A stretch of 64,000 bases of DNA from Burkholderia savannae (GTDB lineage Bacteria; Pseudomonadota; Gammaproteobacteria; Burkholderiales; Burkholderiaceae), in contig NZ_CP013418.1 in the NCBI RefSeq assembly GCF_001524445.2, forward strand, positions 248,001-312,000. The letters are read 5' to 3'. Numbering within the stretch: position 1 is the stretch's first letter; every line of letters starts with the position of its first letter. A program made the position numbers and the translations under genes. Shown here piece by piece: positions 61,474 to 64,000 of the stretch. The notes below the pieces were generated by a model. It made no database searches. It was given only the letters and a program-made list of their open reading frames with translations, and was not told the origin of the DNA.

Positions 61474-62985
61474 ATGCAATTCAACGACATTCTCGCCGCG
61501 CTCGACGTCGATCTGGCCCGCTGGCAGGGCAATGCGCTGACCGCCCGGTCGCCCGTGGACGGCGCGACGCTCGCGACGCTCGCCGCCGACAGCCCGGCCG
61601 AAACCGGGCGCAAGATCGACGCCGCGCATCAAGCGTTCCTCAAGTGGCGCACGGTGCCCGCGCCCGTGCGCGGCGAGCTCGTGCGCGTGTTCGGCAACGT
61701 GCTGCGCGAGCACAAGGCGGCGCTCGGCCGGCTCGTCACGCTCGAGGCGGGCAAGATCGCGTCCGAGGGCCTGGGCGAAGTGCAGGAGATGATCGACATC
61801 TGCGATTTCGCGGTTGGCTTGTCGCGGCAGCTCTACGGCCTGACGATCGCGTCCGAGCGTCCCGGCCACCGGATGATGGAGACGTGGCATCCGCTCGGCG
61901 TGTGCGGCGTGATTTCCGCGTTCAATTTCCCGGTCGCCGTGTGGTCGTGGAACGCGGCGCTCGCGTTCGTTTGCGGCGATCCGGTCGTCTGGAAGCCGTC
62001 CGAGAAGACGCCGCTCACCGCGATCGCGTGCCACACGCTGTTCGCGAAGGCGGTGCGCGAATTCGGCAAGACGCATCCGGGCGTCGTGCCCGACGGGTTG
62101 CATCAGCTCGTGCTCGGCGGCCGCGACGTCGGCGAGGTGCTGGCCGCCTCGCCGAAGGTGCCGCTCGTGTCCGCGACGGGCAGCGTGCGGATGGGAACCG
62201 AAGTCGCGCAGGTGCTGAGCCGGCGTCTCGCGCGCAGCATCCTCGAGCTCGGCGGCAACAACGGGATGATCGTCGCGCCGAGCGCGGATCTCGATCTGGT
62301 CGTGCGCGCGGTCACGTTCGCCGCGGTCGGCACCGCGGGCCAGCGCTGCACGACGCTGCGCCGGCTGATCGTGCATCGCGACGTCGCCGACCGGCTGCTG
62401 CCGCGTCTCGAGAAGGCGTTCGCGTCGGTGAGGGTCGGCGATCCGCTCGAGACGGGCACGCTGGTCGGCCCGCTGATCGACCGCGCGGCGTTCGACGCGA
62501 TGCAAAAGGCGCTTGCCGACGCGCGCGAGCAGGGCGGCGAAGTGAAGGGCGGCGAGCGAGTTGATCTCGGCCGTGATGACGCGTACTACGTGCGCCCGGC
62601 GCTCGTGCGGATGCCCGGGCAGGCGGCCGTCGTCGCGCGCGAGACGTTCGCGCCGATTCTCTACGTGCTCGTCTACGACGATTTCGACGATGCGCTCGCG
62701 ATCCACAACGGCGTGCCGCAAGGGCTGTCGTCGGCGATCTTCACGAACGACATGCGCGAGGCCGAGCAGTTCATGTCGGCGGCGGGCAGCGATTGCGGGA
62801 TCGTGAACGTGAACATCGGCACGAGCGGCGCGGAGATCGGCGGCGCGTTCGGCGGCGAGAAGGAGACGGGCGGCGGCCGCGAATCGGGCTCCGACGCGTG
62901 GAAGAGCTACATGCGCCGCGCGACGAACACGATCAACTACAGCCGCGAATTGCCGCTCGCGCAGGGCGTGAAGTTCGACGTGTAA
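61474..62985 (+). CDS. amaB: Aldehyde dehydrogenase ALDH7 type, probable piperideine-6-carboxylate dehydrogenase
   Basis: 503 residues. Family motifs: FNFPVAVWSWNAALAFVCGD, WKPSEKTPLTA, catalytic E258 in LELGGNN and C292 in GQRCTT, and FGGEKETGGGRESGSDAWK near the end. ALDH7 enzymes oxidise 2-aminoadipate semialdehyde (the open form of piperideine-6-carboxylate) to 2-aminoadipate with NAD. It follows the aminotransferase, so its product is the next enzyme's substrate. Close to the antiquitin-like AmaB of Pseudomonas; substrate inferred from family and neighbours. Confidence 0.82.
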   Translation: MQFNDILAALDVDLARWQGNALTARSPVDGATLATLAADSPAETGRKIDAAHQAFLKWRTVPAPVRGELVRVFGNVLREHKAALGRLVTLEAGKIASEGLGEVQEMIDICDFAVGLSRQLYGLTIASERPGHRMMETWHPLGVCGVISAFNFPVAVWSWNAALAFVCGDPVVWKPSEKTPLTAIACHTLFAKAVREFGKTHPGVVPDGLHQLVLGGRDVGEVLAASPKVPLVSATGSVRMGTEVAQVLSRRLARSILELGGNNGMIVAPSADLDLVVRAVTFAAVGTAGQRCTTLRRLIVHRDVADRLLPRLEKAFASVRVGDPLETGTLVGPLIDRAAFDAMQKALADAREQGGEVKGGERVDLGRDDAYYVRPALVRMPGQAAVVARETFAPILYVLVYDDFDDALAIHNGVPQGLSSAIFTNDMREAEQFMSAAGSDCGIVNVNIGTSGAEIGGAFGGEKETGGGRESGSDAWKSYMRRATNTINYSRELPLAQGVKFDV

Positions 62986-63016
62986 GCGGGGCGCGCCGTT
63001 GGCGGCGCGCGCACGG

Positions 63017-64000
63017 TCAAACGGCCGGCTGCGCGTTCGCGAAAGCGCCGCAGCCGATCGTGCGCAGCGCGTCGCCGGCGCGCACGACGAAGAGTGCGTC
63101 GAGCCCGTGGCGTTCGGCGTGCGCGTATCCCGCTCGTTCGCCGAGCACCATCAGCGCGGTCGCGTACGCGTCCGCGTCGGCACAGGTCGCGGCGATCACC
63201 GTCACTGAAGCGATGCCGCTGCGCAGCGGCGCGCCGGTGCGCGGGTCCATCGTATGCGAGATGCGCGCGCCGCCGACGTCGGCCCAATGCCGGTAGTCGC
63301 CCGATGTCGCGACGGCCGCGTCGGCGAGCTCGATCACGCCCATCGCGCCGCGTCGCGCGTAGTCGGGCGCTTCGAGCGCGATCGACCACGGCGAGCCGTC
63401 CGGCTTGCGTCCGCGCGCGCAACTCGCCGTCGATGCCGACGAGCCACGCGCCGATGCCGTGGCGGTCGAGCACTCGCGCGAGTTCGTCGACGCCGAAGCC
63501 CTTCGCGATCCCGCACAGGTCGAATGCGGCGTTCGCGAGCCTGCGTGCGCGGCGGCGTGCGACGTCGACTTCGAGCAGTTCGTCGATCGGGCGGCACGGC
63601 GACGCGCGGCGCGCGCTCGATGCGCGCCGCGTATCGGGCGCATCGAGCGCGTTGAGCGTATCGAGAGCATCGAGCGCGTTAGGCACATTAGGCACGTTAG
63701 GCCGGTTAGGGCTATTAGGCCCGTCAAGCCCGTCAAGCCCATCAGGCCCATCAGGCCCACGCGTCGCATCGGCCAAATCCGCACACCGCTCGCCCGCCGG
63801 CGCTCCCGGCCCGAATCCCCACGCGTCGACGAGCGAGCCGACGCCGATATTGAACGCGTTGCCCGTCTCGCGACCGATTTCCTGCGCGCGCGCGAGCACC
63901 GCGGCGAGGTTCGCGGAAACCGGCATCCAGCATCGGGGCGCCGCGCGATTGAGCCGCGACAGATCGGAGTCGGCTTTCCAGTTCGACATCTGTTCGTCGA
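63017..64000 (-). pseudogene. apbE: FAD:protein FMN transferase, frameshifted and cut by window edge
   Basis: The 5' end lies beyond base 64000. On the minus strand an ApbE frame reads SNWKADSDLSRLN, then GNAFNIGVGSLVDAWGFG, FDLCGIAKGFGVDELAR and WLVGIDGELRAR. It then shifts to another frame for GRKPDGSPWSIALEAPDY, GDYRHWADVGGARISHTMDP, and ATALMVLGERAGYAHAERHG to TGA at 63017. The shift is in a CG tract at 63411-63420, where one CG pair seems missing. A 9-bp repeat block inserts about 35 residues near 63631-63769. ApbE attaches FMN to Rnf/Nqr or fumarate-reductase proteins. A sequencing error cannot be excluded. Confidence 0.8.
63631..63769 (-). repeat. 9-bp repeats within apbE
   Basis: About 12 imperfect units of the type AGGCCCATC/AGGCACGTT (plus strand) follow one another, encoding (D/N)x(L/P) tripeptides such as DGLDGLDGPNSPNRPNVP. 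The block lies between the normal ApbE segments ADLADATRGP and PIDELLEVDV, where other ApbE proteins have a short loop. Confidence 0.75.

Noticed and set aside
57975..61613. Very long minus-strand frame running through hglS, the aminotransferase and the start of amaB
   Set aside because: Only its last 301 codons (from 58880) form a LysR protein. The rest is Arg/Ala-rich reading of the opposite strand of three well-supported plus-strand genes.

Overview
The window is high-GC DNA with dense, well-spaced genes, long GC-rich gaps carrying 6 to 9 bp tandem repeats, and a gene repertoire typical of Burkholderia. I infer the B. pseudomallei/thailandensis group, most likely chromosome 2. The evidence is LuxI/LuxR quorum sensing, a sedolisin, NirK fused to a cytochrome c, a ManD/UxuB cluster and many LysR, AraC, TetR and GntR regulators. 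No phage, insertion sequence, CRISPR, rRNA or tRNA was recognised.

Layout, left to right. 1-1800: end of a taurine/sulfonate ABC importer operon (tauA partial, tauB, tauC). 2101-9383: an accessory block with a flavin oxidoreductase, a LuxI-type AHL synthase, its LuxR receptor, an acyl-CoA ligase and a 2-oxoglutarate/Fe(II) oxygenase. 9511-12993: PiT phosphate transporter, SRPBCC protein, and a divergent Lrp regulator with a LysE exporter. 13375-17168: two acid-type serine peptidases, sedolisin S53 and carboxypeptidase S10. 17632-23391: octamer repeat array, a divergent LysR/pirin pair, DUF1275 protein, a decayed flavoprotein, an AraC regulator, and a head-to-head scar made of AraC and LysR fragments. 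23802-30180: isochorismatase-type hydrolase, XapX protein, amidohydrolase, a regulator remnant, and a secreted VOC protein with an outer-membrane porin.

30245-34418: S24-type repressor, queuosine-precursor transporter and QueF, then a 1.7 kb gap. The gap holds an AT-rich tract, a 292 bp nested inverted-repeat element and an intrinsic terminator. 34419-37456: nirK, a formylglycine-generating-enzyme family protein and SCO, preceded by an FNR/DNR-type box (denitrification). 37938-44008: SRPBCC protein, a PEP-hydrolase-like and Tm-1-like pair divergent from TetR across a perfect palindrome, nadE, an EamA exporter and a small protein. 44678-51993: hexuronate/mannonate cluster (RspB-like dehydrogenase, ManD, GntR, UxuB-like reductase, MFS transporter, DeoR) with two identical operator-like sequences at its divergent promoter.

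52580-62985: phospholipase D-like protein, TetR, an AmaA-like FAD oxidase, an orphan Phd-type antitoxin, LysR, 2-oxoadipate dioxygenase (HglS/DUF1338), aminotransferase and an AmaB-like aldehyde dehydrogenase. Together these resemble the pipecolate/2-aminoadipate route of lysine catabolism. 63017-64000: an apbE gene broken by a 2 bp slip in a CG tract, running off the window.

Most genes are recognisable families. The less explained parts are the three-armed inverted-repeat element at 33611-33902, the AT-rich gap beside queF, the repeat arrays, the possible shared dyads upstream of luxI and luxR, and the genes caught in decay.
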